The notes below the pieces were generated by a model that searched no databases, was not told where the DNA came from, and saw only the letters and a list, made by a program, of their open reading frames with translations. 64,000 nucleotides of DNA from Aphelocoma coerulescens. Taxonomy: Eukaryota > Chordata > Aves > Passeriformes > Corvidae. Below, one piece after another: positions 32,621 through 45,408 of this stretch. Each line of letters opens with the position of its first letter. The stretch's first letter is position 1. Location of the stretch: contig NC_091017.1 of NCBI RefSeq assembly GCF_041296385.1, positions 11,960,001-12,024,000 of the forward strand. The letters run 5' to 3'. A program made the position numbers and the translations under genes.

Positions 32621-34422
32621 CGCAGCCCTTGCACTGCAGCACACTGCCTGGCCAGAAACAGGTTCTTACACCTTCAGTGCTGCCGAGCCCACGCAGCTTG
32701 AGCACACCCAGAAGGACGCGTCCAGAAAGAAGGCGTTCTTCGAGTGCCTTGTCCTTCCTTGTTCTGTCTTTCATCTGCACCTGAAACAGTGGGTCTACGT
32801 GTTTTCCTTCCCAGGGAAAAGAACTTTCATTCTTGTCCAGGAGTCTATGGCTAAAATGGTGATTGCATGTCCCATATCCAATACAACCAAGGATTACTCC
32901 CGGAGGAAAGCTGCCAGGACAGATGGGTCTTGCTGGCTTTGACCACCCCTGGGCCACCTCTCATATTCTCCTGAAACAGTGGGGTACATGAAGGCATTGC
33001 CATACCTGATCATCCCTTGCCATGCAGAGCCCAGCCTTGCATTGCCTTACAGACACCTCTGTGTACCTCCCTTGCCCTTCCTATGTCTCCATTGCATGGC
33101 CTTGTTCACCAATCTCCCACCTTGACTTTCTTACCCCTTGTTTCCTGGTCTTGTCTTGCCTGCTTCTCCTATGACTCTCTTGGCCTTGCCTAAGTCTCTC
33201 TTGCCTTGCTTTGCAAAGCCAACACTTGCCTTGCCCTGCTACCCCTCTTTCCCTCGCCTAGTCTACCCACACCTACCCACCTTTGACTGGCCTATCCATC
33301 CGATCATCACCTTTTCTGCACCACCCCTCCATGCTCTTGTCTTGCCTTGGCCTGCCTACCCTTCCCTTGCCTTGCACTGCCTTGCATAACCCTTGCCCTT
33401 CTTGACATTTGTGCCCCTTTCCAACATGGCCTTGCTTTCCTTTGCCTACCCCTCCCAATCCCTGCTTTGCCTACAGATTCCTGGCCTTCTTTTGTCTACC
33501 ACTCCTTTGCCTTTTGTGGGAACCAACAGCTGGTCTGAAGGCCTCACAGACATTTCCGTTGATACAATCATTTTGTACCCGTGAGAATTGCAGAAGCAAG
33601 AAGATAAACAACAGAAAGAAGTTGTAACAGCTGCAAAAGGGACGATACTGGCTGATGTTTAGCAAAGAATGTGTGTACACTATAGACAACCAGTAGTATT
33701 GTATTATAGCAAAATAATAGTCCATGCACATGTAGCTAAAAAAGTGCATAAGAGAAGATGCATAAATAATACAAGTGGTTTTTTGCCATTGCTCGGGGCA
33801 GAGAGTGTATGTGTGTCGTGACCGTCTCAACAGCAACAGCCTTGCACTGCCTTTCATAACCAGCCCCTGCCTACTGCCTCCTTCCCTGGCCTTCCATGTC
33901 TTGTCTTCCTCTCCTTTGATTTAACTTGCTTCTCCTATCTCTCCCTTGCTTGCCTTACTCCACTGACCTTTCTGTGTTCTTGCCTTGACTTGCCTAGCTG
34001 TTCCTTGCTTCACATTGCTTTGTGTAAGCATTCCCTGTTTTTATTTGCCTACCCCTTTCTTGCCTGGCCTTTCCTTGCCTAGCCTTTCTTGTCTTTGCCT
34101 GCCCTCTGCATCACTGGACTTACCTTCCTATGCCCTGCCTTCCCTACAGCTTCTGGGCCTTCTCTTGCCTCGCACTCATTGGCCCTACTTTGCTGCCTGC
34201 TCACTGCTCTTGCTTTGCTTTCCCTAACTTTCCCTTGACTTGACTAGAATTGCCTAAACTTACTTTGACTGCATTGCCTTGCCTGCATGGAAGAAAAGGC
34301 AAGGCAGGGCAAAGCAAGGAAATCATAGGCAGGGCAGGGCAAGGGAGACATAGGCAAGAGAGACGTAGCCAAGGAAGGCAAAGCAAGGGTAGGCTAGGAA
34401 AAACCAGGCAATGGTACTGAAG
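32621..34422 (+). repeat. Blocks F and G, unit 3: transition, CCTTG-type repeat and AT-rich island
   Basis: Full-length form of the CCTTG block without the unit 2 loss; AT-rich island at about 33536-33837; strand switch near 34285. Confidence 0.85.
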
Positions 34423-35312
34423 GCAACGCAAGGCCAAGTGACTCATAATGCCTTTCCTTGGAATGCAAAGGTCTGAATCCCAGTGTTGGTGGAGCAGATG
34501 ATAAGGTCCCATGGGGAAGTAAACTCAACTGAGACATTTCTCTCCTGGCACCTCTTGTGTAGGAGCAATTCTTAGATATATTCAATATTGGCGGTAGCAC
34601 GCCAGTTCCTCAGAGAGGATGACAATGCTTTTCCATGGGAAGGAAAGCACCTAGCCCCAGTGTTTCAGGTGCACATAAGAAGCTGCCTAGTGGAGGTAAA
34701 GGGCAGCAGCAACTTTCTGTCCTGGCATATTTGGTGTAGAAGCACTGCCTTGATTTGTACAAGTATGGAGTTGCTACGCCCTATTTTCAAGGCAGTCTCC
34801 TGAAAAAGTCAATTTTGGCATGTCGTTTCCACTTCTGAAAGGTGGTCTTCTGAACTCTTGGCAGTAAGCCAAGACAAGCAGCTATGCTCATCCTTGGTGT
34901 GCAGCTGATTTAGACACCAGGGCAGGTAATGTCCAGTAACAGTGTTCTGGCACATTGGATGGGAGCAGTTCCTGGATGTTTTCTATTTTGGAGGAGGAGA
35001 TCCCAGTTCTTCTGAGATGGGCTCATAGTTTCTCTCTTTGGCAAAGAAAGCAGTTTTGGATCTGCATGTAGGGTGTTCTCAGCGAATTAATGGCTTTTCC
35101 TCATGGGCAGTTCTGTGGGCTATAGCTGTTGAACTGTTAGAGAAGGAATGAAAAAGCCAAGCTGTTGAACAAATTTGCATCCTGCTGACTTTAGCAGCCC
35201 CTGATAAAATTCTGTTTGCATCCTGACTCTGTGAGACTGAAGGATTATGATGGTACTTAAAGCTGAGGAGGAAAGTGCACATAGAAGAGCATGTGAATTT
35301 AATGGCTCTTCC
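34423..35312 (+). repeat. Block H, unit 3
   Basis: Has GCTGAGGAGG near 35264, the form shared with units 1 and 4. Confidence 0.8.
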
Positions 35313-38300
35313 TAGTAGGCAGTTCTCTGGGCTAGAGCTGTTGAACTGTTAGAGAGGGAATGCAAGAGCCAAGCTTCTGAGCTCTTTTCCCTGCTACCTT
35401 TAAAGTATGAGCATTCCCTGGTGCTCTCCTATTTGGATAATAAGTTAGAGTGGGTTTCACATTCACTTTGAAGAATAGAAACAGCGCCATGTGAACCTGT
35501 GCCATCAGCTTTCCTTTCCAACTAAATGTTCCTACTTGCAATCTTGCAATTCTTACTTGCAATCATGCAGAGCACCGTGCTTGAGGCTGGTGCATTGAAG
35601 AAAATTAAATTAGGGCTGTATCAGTACAAAGGAGAGATTGCCATTTGCAAAACCTCGTTTCGCTTAAGTTAGTAATATTGTAAGTGTTAATTGAGTGGTC
35701 ATTGGTTGCCTATCACCATCCTGATGCACTAATTTCATCAAGTGTAAATATTGGTCACAAAAGGTGCCCATTCAGCAACCTGTTGCTGTCTCCACATGGA
35801 AGTGTCTTCCGGACGAAATCAAAAGACATTCGAAGAGCCAGGATCCGCAAAGGAACAAACTATTGCCACATGAATGGTGCTGGGCGCCATGAGGAGCAGT
35901 TAACTTTAACCTGCGCGCTGTCAGCACTCAGAAGAACAACCCCAGCATGGCAGGGGGGACTTGCAAAAGAAGGAAAGGCCCCTCACCTAGCTATAAACCA
36001 CCCAAAGTGCAGAGCCAAGTTGAAAACACCACTGCTCTCAAATCAACCGTGTCAGGACAAAAAGATTTCACTGATCTCCCCCTTCCAGGTACAAACTCTT
36101 ATTTGCACCACACTCAGAGGGCAATGTGAGCTCCCCAGCGCTGTCTTTCACTCTCGCAGAGTCCAGATACTAACTTGTGAACATCCTACACAAACATTAG
36201 CTCATGAAAGTGCCAGCTTGAGCAAGAACAGCAGACCCTCCCATTGCACCCCCTTGTCATCCAGAGTGCGGCGGTTTGTTGAAAATCATGGACTCGGAAA
36301 GACCAATGCAGCAACTGCTTTTCTCTCTCCTACTGCCTTTCCCTGAGCGAGAGGTAGATGGATGATGTGGACTTAGTGGAACAGAAAGAGTATGACTGTA
36401 CTTATAAGGGAGGAAAACCCCCCACAGCATACTGTGCTGTGTGCAGTACACGCTCTGAAAAGAGACAAAGCTGAATGCTGCCAGCGGGCTTCGGTTCTCA
36501 GACTGCTTGCATGGGCAGAGCTGCGGGCTCTTTTAAGGATGGAAACTGGCATCTGTGAGTGTAAAGAATGTGACTTTCCACACAGCTTAGAAGAAAGGTG
36601 CATAGCCCCAGTGAGAAGTGTGTACGTGAAAGACTGGCAGAAGAAGTCGCAGTCCAGCAAGGCTGGTATCTTTTTCTTTGTGCCAAATAGGCACCTTGGG
36701 AACATGAAAGTACTTGATGGTAGCCAAACTGACAGTGAAGGCACAGAACACCGTCGGGTGTGTGCAGTGTACAGACGCAATGTAAAAGCCCTGAGTACCA
36801 TTTGACTGCAGTCATAGTGCAAGTTTGCAACTGTACCATGCAAGGCCAGTGAAAGCTTCCTGTGCGGCCACATTTTCGTATTGGAGCTCGCTAGCTGGAA
36901 GTGATTCGGTTTGTCTGCAGTATCCGCTCGACTGAATGTGATGTGTCACTGGAAAGAAAAGTACAGACCAGCAGTGCGTTTGATATGGTTCAGGGGCTGC
37001 AAAGGGAATGTACAGGCCACCTCTGGGATTTTGGTCTTTGTGCATTCCCATGGCAGCAGTTCCTGGATGTTTTTGTTCTACAGTTTAGGCTCAGTGAGAG
37101 AGAAAAAATGCGAGAGCACGCATAGCAGAGCCACAGGGAGAATTGCTGAGGTATGAGTTGCGTGCTGTTCAGATACTGCCGTACCAAAGGCCTACCTAAA
37201 CACTGCTGCTGATCTAGCATGTCTTTCTGTAGCAAGACTTGTTGGTACTGCAAAACAGAAGATGCGTGAGGTCAAATGAATCTGGACAGAAAATTTCAGA
37301 CGAGCAGCCTATGAGTGCATGATTGAAACAGTAAATTTAGGTGACAGAATAGATCGTGGCATCGATTTGCGTAGTGTTAATATTCTCTGAAGGGAATGCA
37401 AAAAGCCAAGATGTGTTTTCCATTCTAGCTGTTCCTGACAAAAACTGAGGAATAAAACTTTCGTTCTAGATGGAATGTAACATTCAGTTCCCAGGATTTT
37501 GCACTCCAAAGTTCAACAAAAGAGTTTCCACAAGAATCTTGAGAAGAAGCACAATCACTTCCACCTAGAGCTGGAAGAGGAAGAGGCAGCGGCACAAGCA
37601 AGTGCCCTTGAGCGTCCTCCTTCCGAATGCTAGAACGTCAATTCAGCAGGCAGGAGTGCAGCAGCCACCCTTCGTCTTGCAAGCCCATACGACGCGCACA
37701 CCAGCCCGGTGCTCTGCGGCTTCGTCCTTCGCCTTTTCGAGCACGCCGTACCTTCATTCTCCCGGAGGCGAACAGCGGTCTGCTTCTCGCACGGAACGCT
37801 GTGTCGGCAGCCAAGCGCTCCAGTGCACTGCTTCTGCCCAAACACGCCTGGGCCCTGCACCTCTCCTTCCCAGCGCTACGTAGCAGCACAATCTGTCCCT
37901 CTTGCGATCCCAAGCTAAGCGGAAAGCTTCTCGGCTACGTCTCCCGCAGAGAGCTGTGCCAGGACAATAAGCTTGCAAGCACTTTGCTCCTGACACTAGT
38001 GGCAACAGGGATTCGCACCACCTTCCAGGAGCAGTCCTCTTGCCTTTTACAAGGTGCAAAAGCGCCCCCTCTGTGGCGGTGCTGTCTGCCCGGTCTTTCT
38101 CGGCTCGAAGCACCACGAGGCACACAAGACTCTCTCGCAAGGACCGAAATTCCCGATAGGCGTCTCTGCGCTTTCTGCAATGCTGCACGCACAAGCCCGG
38201 TGCTCTGAGGCTTCGTTCTTCGCCTTTCGTTGTCTGGGCAGAAGAGAAGCCGAGCGAGGCCATTGTGCTTTGCCGCTTGTCAGTGTGCTGTGCACGGTTT

Positions 38301-38690
38301 TTCCGCAGCTCGAGCTAGCGGGAGACCCCTTCGGTTTCGCGGCGTCCACACTACCCATGGTAGCTCTCGCTCAGCGAAACTTGAAGGGGAGAAGCACTTG
38401 CTGGATGAGTCTTTCAGTGTGCAGGACTTTGAAAACACAGCAGCGCAATCGGGGCCACGAGAACGACCGCTGAGAAGTCGCTCTCGCACAGAGAACCGTG
38501 CCAGGATGACGAGCTCGCCCAGCATTTGCCCCTGACACTTGGGGAACTCGTAGCTGCCAGTGCCTTCCAGGGGCAGTCTGCTTTCTGTCATAACCTGCAT
38601 AGGGCCCGTCAGATGGTGGTGCTGTCTGCCTTCTCCTTCTCGGCCAGAGTGTACTCTGGTGCACACTGCAGTCTGGCAAGGAGCAAAGAT
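35313..38690 (+). repeat. Blocks A and B, unit 4
   Basis: T at 36103 is shared with units 5 and 6. C at 38464, near the edge of the inverted module, is shared with unit 6 but not unit 5. Confidence 0.9.
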
Positions 38691-39922
38691 CTTCGGTAGA
38701 CATCTCGCACAGGAGAAAGTTGCCAAGAAAGAACCACGTTCTTCATCAGCCCTCTTCATGTCCCGATTGGGGTGCTGCCTTCAAAGCCTTGCACATTGAA
38801 AGACTTCTCCAGCAAGTGCTTCTCCCCTGGCGCACTTCGCTGAGTGAGAGCTGCATGGGCAGCGTGGACTCAGCGAAACCGAAAGGGTGTCGCTGTAGCT
38901 CGAGCTGAGCAAAGAAACCGTGCACGGTGCACCGTTGGTGGGTGCAGCATGCACGCGGAAAAGCAGCAAAGTTCACTGCCATCGCTGGCCTTCTCTTCAG
39001 TCCAGACCACTTAAGGCAAACAATTTAGCTGCAGAGCACTGGGCTTGCGTGTGCAGTGCACCAAATTGCCCAAGACCAGCAAGGGCTCGTTCACAAGCAG
39101 AGTCGGCTGAGAGCATTCTTGCTTGCTCCAGAAAGGAAGCCGCAGCTATAGTGCTTCATCCCACAGCGTGGACATAGGCACTTTCCTAGTTGTTCAGCCT
39201 TGCAGAGTCCCTGCAACTAGAGCTCAGCCAGGAGCAGGCGTCAAAGCAGAAGGCTTTCCTAAAGCACGCCTCTCCAACCAGCCTTCGGAAATCGCAAATG
39301 ACACTGTGGCTCTGTGCCTTTCTTCTAAGACAGACGCCCACCTTGCTTTCACTCTCGCAGCTCCCTTGGCAGCCTCCAGCAGCTGCTTTCCTGGAGAACG
39401 GCCCGAGAAGTAGAAGCCAGGGCTGAGCTGCACCTTCGCCTTCCGCACGTAAGCGGCACCAGACTCACCGGTGCGCTCTGTTCTTCCCTCCTCCGCTGCA
39501 TGCTACTACCATCGTGTTCTCGGAAAGACGGAGACTGAAGGGAAGCGCAAATGCTTCCACAGAGAGCTACAAGAGGAATAGGCAGCAGCAGCACAGGCAA
39601 GTGCCGTGGAACTTCCTCCTTCCCAAGGCTATAACGTCAATTCAGCAGGCAGGAGAGTGGCAGCCACGCTCGTCTTGCAGCCCGTACAACGAGCACGCGA
39701 GCCCGGCGCTCCGCGGCTTCGTTCTTCGCCTTTTCGAGCACGCCGTACCTTCGTTCCCCCGGAGGCGGACGGTCTTCTGCTTCTCGCCCGGAACACTGTG
39801 CCCGGCAGTGCAGCGCTTTCTGCGGCAAGCTGCAAAGCGCCCGTCAGATGGCGATGCTGTCTGCCCGCTCCTCGGCTCGAGTGTACTCCGGCGCACGCTG
39901 CCGTCTCGCAAGGAGCAAAGAG
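38691..39922 (+). repeat. 1232-bp inner repeat, unit 4 (single copy)
   Basis: The only copy in this unit, with T at 38755, A at 39426 (which creates a TGA that splits the long open frame) and GCAAGT at 39597. The diverged terminal piece follows to about 40140. Confidence 0.95.
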
Positions 39923-40140
39923 CTTCGGTAGACATCTCGCACAGGAGAAAGGTGCCAGGACGACACCACATTCCTCCTCACCCCTTCTCGTGGCCCACAT
40001 TGTGGTGCTGCCTTCAAAGCCGTGCGCATTGAAAGACTCTTCCAGCAAGTGCTTCTCCCCTGGCACACTTCGCTCAGCGACAGCTACGTGGGCAGCGTGG
40101 ACTCAGCGAAACTGAAAGGGTGTCCTTGTAGCTCGAGCTT

Positions 40141-40810
40141 GTTGGAGAGGATGAACGTTTGGTAAGAAAGTTTCACAGCTATGTAGGCTTGACAGAAAGA
40201 TCTCTGAATGTAGAAACTTAGCATGAGGTAGAAATGGAAACGAGTTTTGATAGAGAGTAAAAGGTGTTTTGCTGAAACACTGATCACTGAATAACTGAGA
40301 AGGCAAAGGTTGGAGATTGAGTTGGAAGGAGATGTTTTTTATTAGGACACCGGTATGTGAGTACAAACAAGCACATGTTTTTCACCAAGTAAATAAGTCT
40401 CAAGAAGGCCATAAGGAAATAGAAAACATGTTTTTACCAAAAAGAGAGCTATCGCAGGCAAACAAGAAATGTCGATGTAGCAAGAAGAAGAGAGGTCTGA
40501 GAATTTTCCACTGTAAGCTTAAATTGTAACATACTTACTCTTGTGATTGGATAAGAATGACTATAATATGGTAATGGTAGTAGTCATGATAGGCTACAGG
40601 CAAATGTAAAGGTATTGTTGTATGGTGCTTATTGGTTGCTATGTATTGAGATACTCAGCAAAGAAAAATACATAATGCTTTCTAACTTGAACAGAAAGCG
40701 GCTCCAGGTATGCCTACCAGCTGTAGCTGACAGCTGTAGGGCTGGCTCTGGATACCCACTCCCTGAAATGCTGTAACTTCGCCTATGCAATACACAGCTT
40801 TCAAGAGAGC
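40141..40810. mobile_element. Block D, unit 4: AT-richer, possible LTR remnant
   Basis: Carries the C and G forms at the sites where units 5 and 6 have A. Confidence 0.3.
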
Positions 40811-42716
40811 CGCCCGAAGTCCAGACACCCTTCGCGAGCCTTTCTCCTATAGAGCTGTGGAAAGAAATCGTGCACGCTACACCGAGGGTGCGTGCAGCAT
40901 GCACGAGCAAAAGCGGCAAAGTTCAGTGCCCTCGCTGGGCTTCCCTTCCGTGCGGATAACGTGAGGCGAAAAATGAAGCCGCAGAGCACCGGGCTTGCAG
41001 GTGCAGTGCACCGAGTTGCAGAAGTCCAGCAGGCTCGTTCACAAGCCAAGCCGGCTGAGGGAGTCCTCGCGTCTCCAAAAGGGAACGCGGAGCCGTAGCA
41101 CTTCATCCCACAGCGTGGAGATAGGCACTTTCCTAGTCGTTCAGCCTTGCAGAGTCCCTGCAGCTAGAGCTCACCCAGGAGCAGGCGTCAAAGCAGAAGG
41201 CCCTCCTAAAGCACCCTTTCTCCAAGCAGCCTCCTGAAAGGGCGCATCACAGTGCGGCTCTGCGCCTTTCTTCTAAGACAGACGCCCGCTATACTTTCGT
41301 GCTCGCAGCTCCCTTGGCAGCCTCCAGCAGCTACTCTCCTGGAGAACGGCCGTAGACGTCAAAGCCAGTGCTGGGCTGCACCTCCGCCCTCCCCAGGTAA
41401 GCAACAGCGAACTCACCGGTGCACTCTGTACTTCCCTCCTCCGCTTGCATCCTACATGCATTCGTGTTCTCCGAAACTCAGAGACTGAAGGGAAGGGCAA
41501 TTGCTTCCCCAGATAGCTGCAAGGGCACTAGGCAGCAGCAGCACAAATTTCACATGACCTGATGCACTGTAGAGATATTACCCTGTTACCCCTCCTTTCT
41601 CCTCGTCCTCGACCAATTGTGGTGGGATGTCGAAAGGCTTGGCCAGCGAAAAGCTCATCCAGCAAGGGCGTCTCTCTTGACGCATTTCCCTGACCGAGAG
41701 CTACACAGATGGTCTGGACACTGTAAAACAGCAAGAAAATAATTCTATGTCCAGCTGAGGAAAATCCGTGCACAGAAAAATGTAGATGCCTGCAGTAAAC
41801 AATCTGAAGAGCGGCAAAGCTCCAAGCCATCGCTGCGCTTCAGTCCTGTCCGGACCACAGAAGGCGAAGAACGAAGCAGCTGGGCACCGGCTTCATGGAC
41901 TCAGTGGCGCGACTTGCAAACGTCCAGCCAAGAGCTGCTTCAACAAGCAGATTCAGCCGAGAATGCTCTGCCTGCACTTTCCCTCGCAGCGCTAGGCAGC
42001 ACCACGTTCTGTTTGCGTGGCAGCCTGATTCTTAACGGAAAGATTCTCAATGCCTGTGTCTGGCACAGAGAACGGTTTTAGGTCAGCAAGCTCACCCGGC
42101 GCTTACCCTCGACGCGTGCAAACCTGTATTTGCACCGCATTCCAGTGGCAGCCCTCTTTCCTTTCCAGCCGGCACAGCGCCGTCAGATCGCGGTGCTCTC
42201 TGCACCTGCCTTCTCGCTTCCAAGTGCCACCGCGCACATTACAGCCTTGCAGGGAGCGAAGAGGCGGAGAGGCGTCTCGCAAAGAAGAACGTGCCGGGAC
42301 GAAAAGGTGCTCTTTCCTTTCTCCTCCTCCTTTGCCCGAATGGTGGTGCTGTGTTGAAAGGCTTGGCCAGCGAAAAGCTCATCCAGCAAGTGTTTCTCTC
42401 CTGACGCCTTTCGCTGAGCGAGAGAGCTACACGGACACTTTCGACTCGGGGAAACAGCAAGAGAATGACTGTACGTCGAGCTGAGGAAAAGCCGTGCACA
42501 GCAGCCTGTGGCTGCGTGCAGTGTTCACGCTGAAGAGCGGCAAAGCTCCAAGCCATCGCTGCGCTTCAGTCCTGTCCGGACCACAGAAGGCGAAGAACGA
42601 AGCAGCTGGGCACCGGCTTCATGGGCTCAGTGGAGCGACTTGCAAATGTCCAGCCAAGAGCTGCTTCAACAAGCAGATTCAGCTGAGAATGCTCTGCCTG
42701 CTTCAACAAAGTAAGG
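40811..42716 (+). repeat. Block E, unit 4
   Basis: T at 41131 is shared only with unit 3; no GACT duplication. Confidence 0.9.
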
Positions 42717-44518
42717 CGCAGCCCTTGCACTGCAGCACACTGCCTGGCCAGAAACAGGTTCTTACACCTTCAGTGCTGCCGAGCCCACGCAGCTTGAGCA
42801 CACCCAGAAGGACGCGTCCAGAAAGAAGGCGTTCTTCGAGTGCCTTGTCCTTCCTTGTTCTGTCTTTCATCTGCACCTGAAACAGTGGGTCTACGTGTTT
42901 TCCTTCCCAGGGAAAAGAACTTTCATTCTTGTCCAGGAGTCTATGGCTAAAATGGTGATTGCATGTCCCATATCCAATACAACCAAGGATTACTCCCGGA
43001 GGAAAGCTGCCAGGACAGATGGGTCTTGCTGGCTTTGACCACCCCTGGGCCACCTCTCATATTCTCCTGAAACAGTGGGGTACATGAAGGCATTGCCATA
43101 CCTGATCATCCCTTGCCATGCAGAGCCCAGCCTTGCATTGCCTTACAGACACCTCTGTGTACCTCCCTTGCCCTTCCTATGTCTCCATTGCATGGCCTTG
43201 TTCACCAATCTCCCACCTTGACTTTCTTACCCCTTGTTTCCTGGTCTTGTCTTGCCTGCTTCTCCTATGACTCTCTTGGCCTTGCCTAAGTCTCTCTTGC
43301 CTTGCTTTGCAAAGCCAACACTTGCCTTGCCCTGCTACCCCTCTTTCCCTCGCCTAGTCTACCCACACCTACCCACCTTTGACTGGCCTATCCATCCGAT
43401 CATCACCTTTTCTGCACCACCCCTCCATGCTCTTGTCTTGCCTTGGCCTGCCTACCCTTCCCTTGCCTTGCACTGCCTTGCATAACCCTTGCCCTTCTTG
43501 ACATTTGTGCCCCTTTCCAACATGGCCTTGCTTTCCTTTGCCTACCCCTCCCAATCCCTGCTTTGCCTACAGATTCCTGGCCTTCTTTTGTCTACCACTC
43601 CTTTGCCTTTTGTGGGAACCAACAGCTGGTCTGAAGGCCTCACAGACATTTCCGTTGATACAATCATTTTGTACCCGTGAGAATTGCAGAAGCAAGAAGA
43701 TAAACAACAGAAAGAAGTTGTAACAGCTGCAAAAGGGACGATACTGGCTGATGTTTAGCAAAGAATGTGTGTACACTATAGACAACCAGTAGTATTGTAT
43801 TATAGCAAAATAATAGTCCATGCACATGTAGCTAAAAAAGTGCATAAGAGAAGATGCATAAATAATACAAGTGGTTTTTTGCCATTGCTCGGGGCAGAGA
43901 GTGTATGTGTGTCGTGACCGTCTCAACAGCAACAGCCTTGCACTGCCTTTCATAACCAGCCCCTGCCTACTGCCTCCTTCCCTGGCCTTCCATGTCTTGT
44001 CTTCCTCTCCTTTGATTTAACTTGCTTCTCCTATCTCTCCCTTGCTTGCCTTACTCCACTGACCTTTCTGTGTTCTTGCCTTGACTTGCCTAGCTGTTCC
44101 TTGCTTCACATTGCTTTGTGTAAGCATTCCCTGTTTTTATTTGCCTACCCCTTTCTTGCCTGGCCTTTCCTTGCCTAGCCTTTCTTGTCTTTGCCTGCCC
44201 TCTGCATCACTGGACTTACCTTCCTATGCCCTGCCTTCCCTACAGCTTCTGGGCCTTCTCTTGCCTCGCACTCATTGGCCCTACTTTGCTGCCTGCTCAC
44301 TGCTCTTGCTTTGCTTTCCCTAACTTTCCCTTGACTTGACTAGAATTGCCTAAACTTACTTTGACTGCATTGCCTTGCCTGCATGGAAGAAAAGGCAAGG
44401 CAGGGCAAAGCAAGGAAATCATAGGCAGGGCAGGGCAAGGGAGACATAGGCAAGAGAGACGTAGCCAAGGAAGGCAAAGCAAGGGTAGGCTAGGAAAAAC
44501 CAGGCAATGGTACTGAAG
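42717..44518 (+). repeat. Blocks F and G, unit 4: transition, CCTTG-type repeat and AT-rich island
   Basis: Full-length CCTTG block; AT-rich island at about 43632-43933; strand switch near 44381. Confidence 0.85.
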
Positions 44519-45408
44519 GCAACGCAAGGCCAAGTGACTCATAATGCCTTTCCTTGGAATGCAAAGGTCTGAATCCCAGTGTTGGTGGAGCAGATGATAA
44601 GGTCCCATGGGGAAGTAAACTCAACTGAGACATTTCTCTCCTGGCACCTCTTGTGTAGGAGCAATTCTTAGATATATTCAATATTGGCGGTAGCACGCCA
44701 GTTCCTCAGAGAGGATGACAATGCTTTTCCATGGGAAGGAAAGCACCTAGCCCCAGTGTTTCAGGTGCACATAAGAAGCTGCCTAGTGGAGGTAAAGGGC
44801 AGCAGCAACTTTCTGTCCTGGCATATTTGGTGTAGAAGCACTGCCTTGATTTGTACAAGTATGGAGTTGCTACGCCCTATTTTCAAGGCAGTCTCCTGAA
44901 AAAGTCAATTTTGGCATGTCGTTTCCACTTCTGAAAGGTGGTCTTCTGAACTCTTGGCAGTAAGCCAAGACAAGCAGCTATGCTCATCCTTGGTGTGCAG
45001 CTGATTTAGACACCAGGGCAGGTAATGTCCAGTAACAGTGTTCTGGCACATTGGATGGGAGCAGTTCCTGGATGTTTTCTATTTTGGAGGAGGAGATCCC
45101 AGTTCTTCTGAGATGGGCTCATAGTTTCTCTCTTTGGCAAAGAAAGCAGTTTTGGATCTGCATGTAGGGTGTTCTCAGCGAATTAATGGCTTTTCCTCAT
45201 GGGCAGTTCTGTGGGCTATAGCTGTTGAACTGTTAGAGAAGGAATGAAAAAGCCAAGCTGTTGAACAAATTTGCATCCTGCTGACTTTAGCAGCCCCTGA
45301 TAAAATTCTGTTTGCATCCTGACTCTGTGAGACTGAAGGATTATGATGGTACTTAAAGCTGAGGAGGAAAGTGCACATAGAAGAGCATGTGAATTTAATG
45401 GCTCTTCC
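44519..45408 (+). repeat. Block H, unit 4
   Basis: Carries the A form at the site where units 2 and 5 have G. Confidence 0.8.

Larger units (their letters stand above)
22753..35312 (+). repeat. Macrosatellite unit 3 (three 1232-bp copies)
   Basis: Third and longest complete unit, exactly 12560 bp, which is 10096 plus two extra 1232-bp periods with no other net indel. It lacks the GACT duplication. At 31035 it has T, shared only with unit 4, while at 23543 it has the G shared with units 1 and 2. The third inner copy has a private C-to-T change at 28836 that breaks a palindrome. Confidence 0.97.
35313..45408 (+). repeat. Macrosatellite unit 4 (one 1232-bp copy; minimal unit)
   Basis: Fourth unit, exactly 10096 bp, the minimal form with a single inner copy. 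It has T at 36103 and 38755 (shared with units 5 and 6), C at 38464 (shared with unit 6 only), A at 39426 (shared with unit 5 only) and T at 41131 (shared with unit 3 only). Confidence 0.97.
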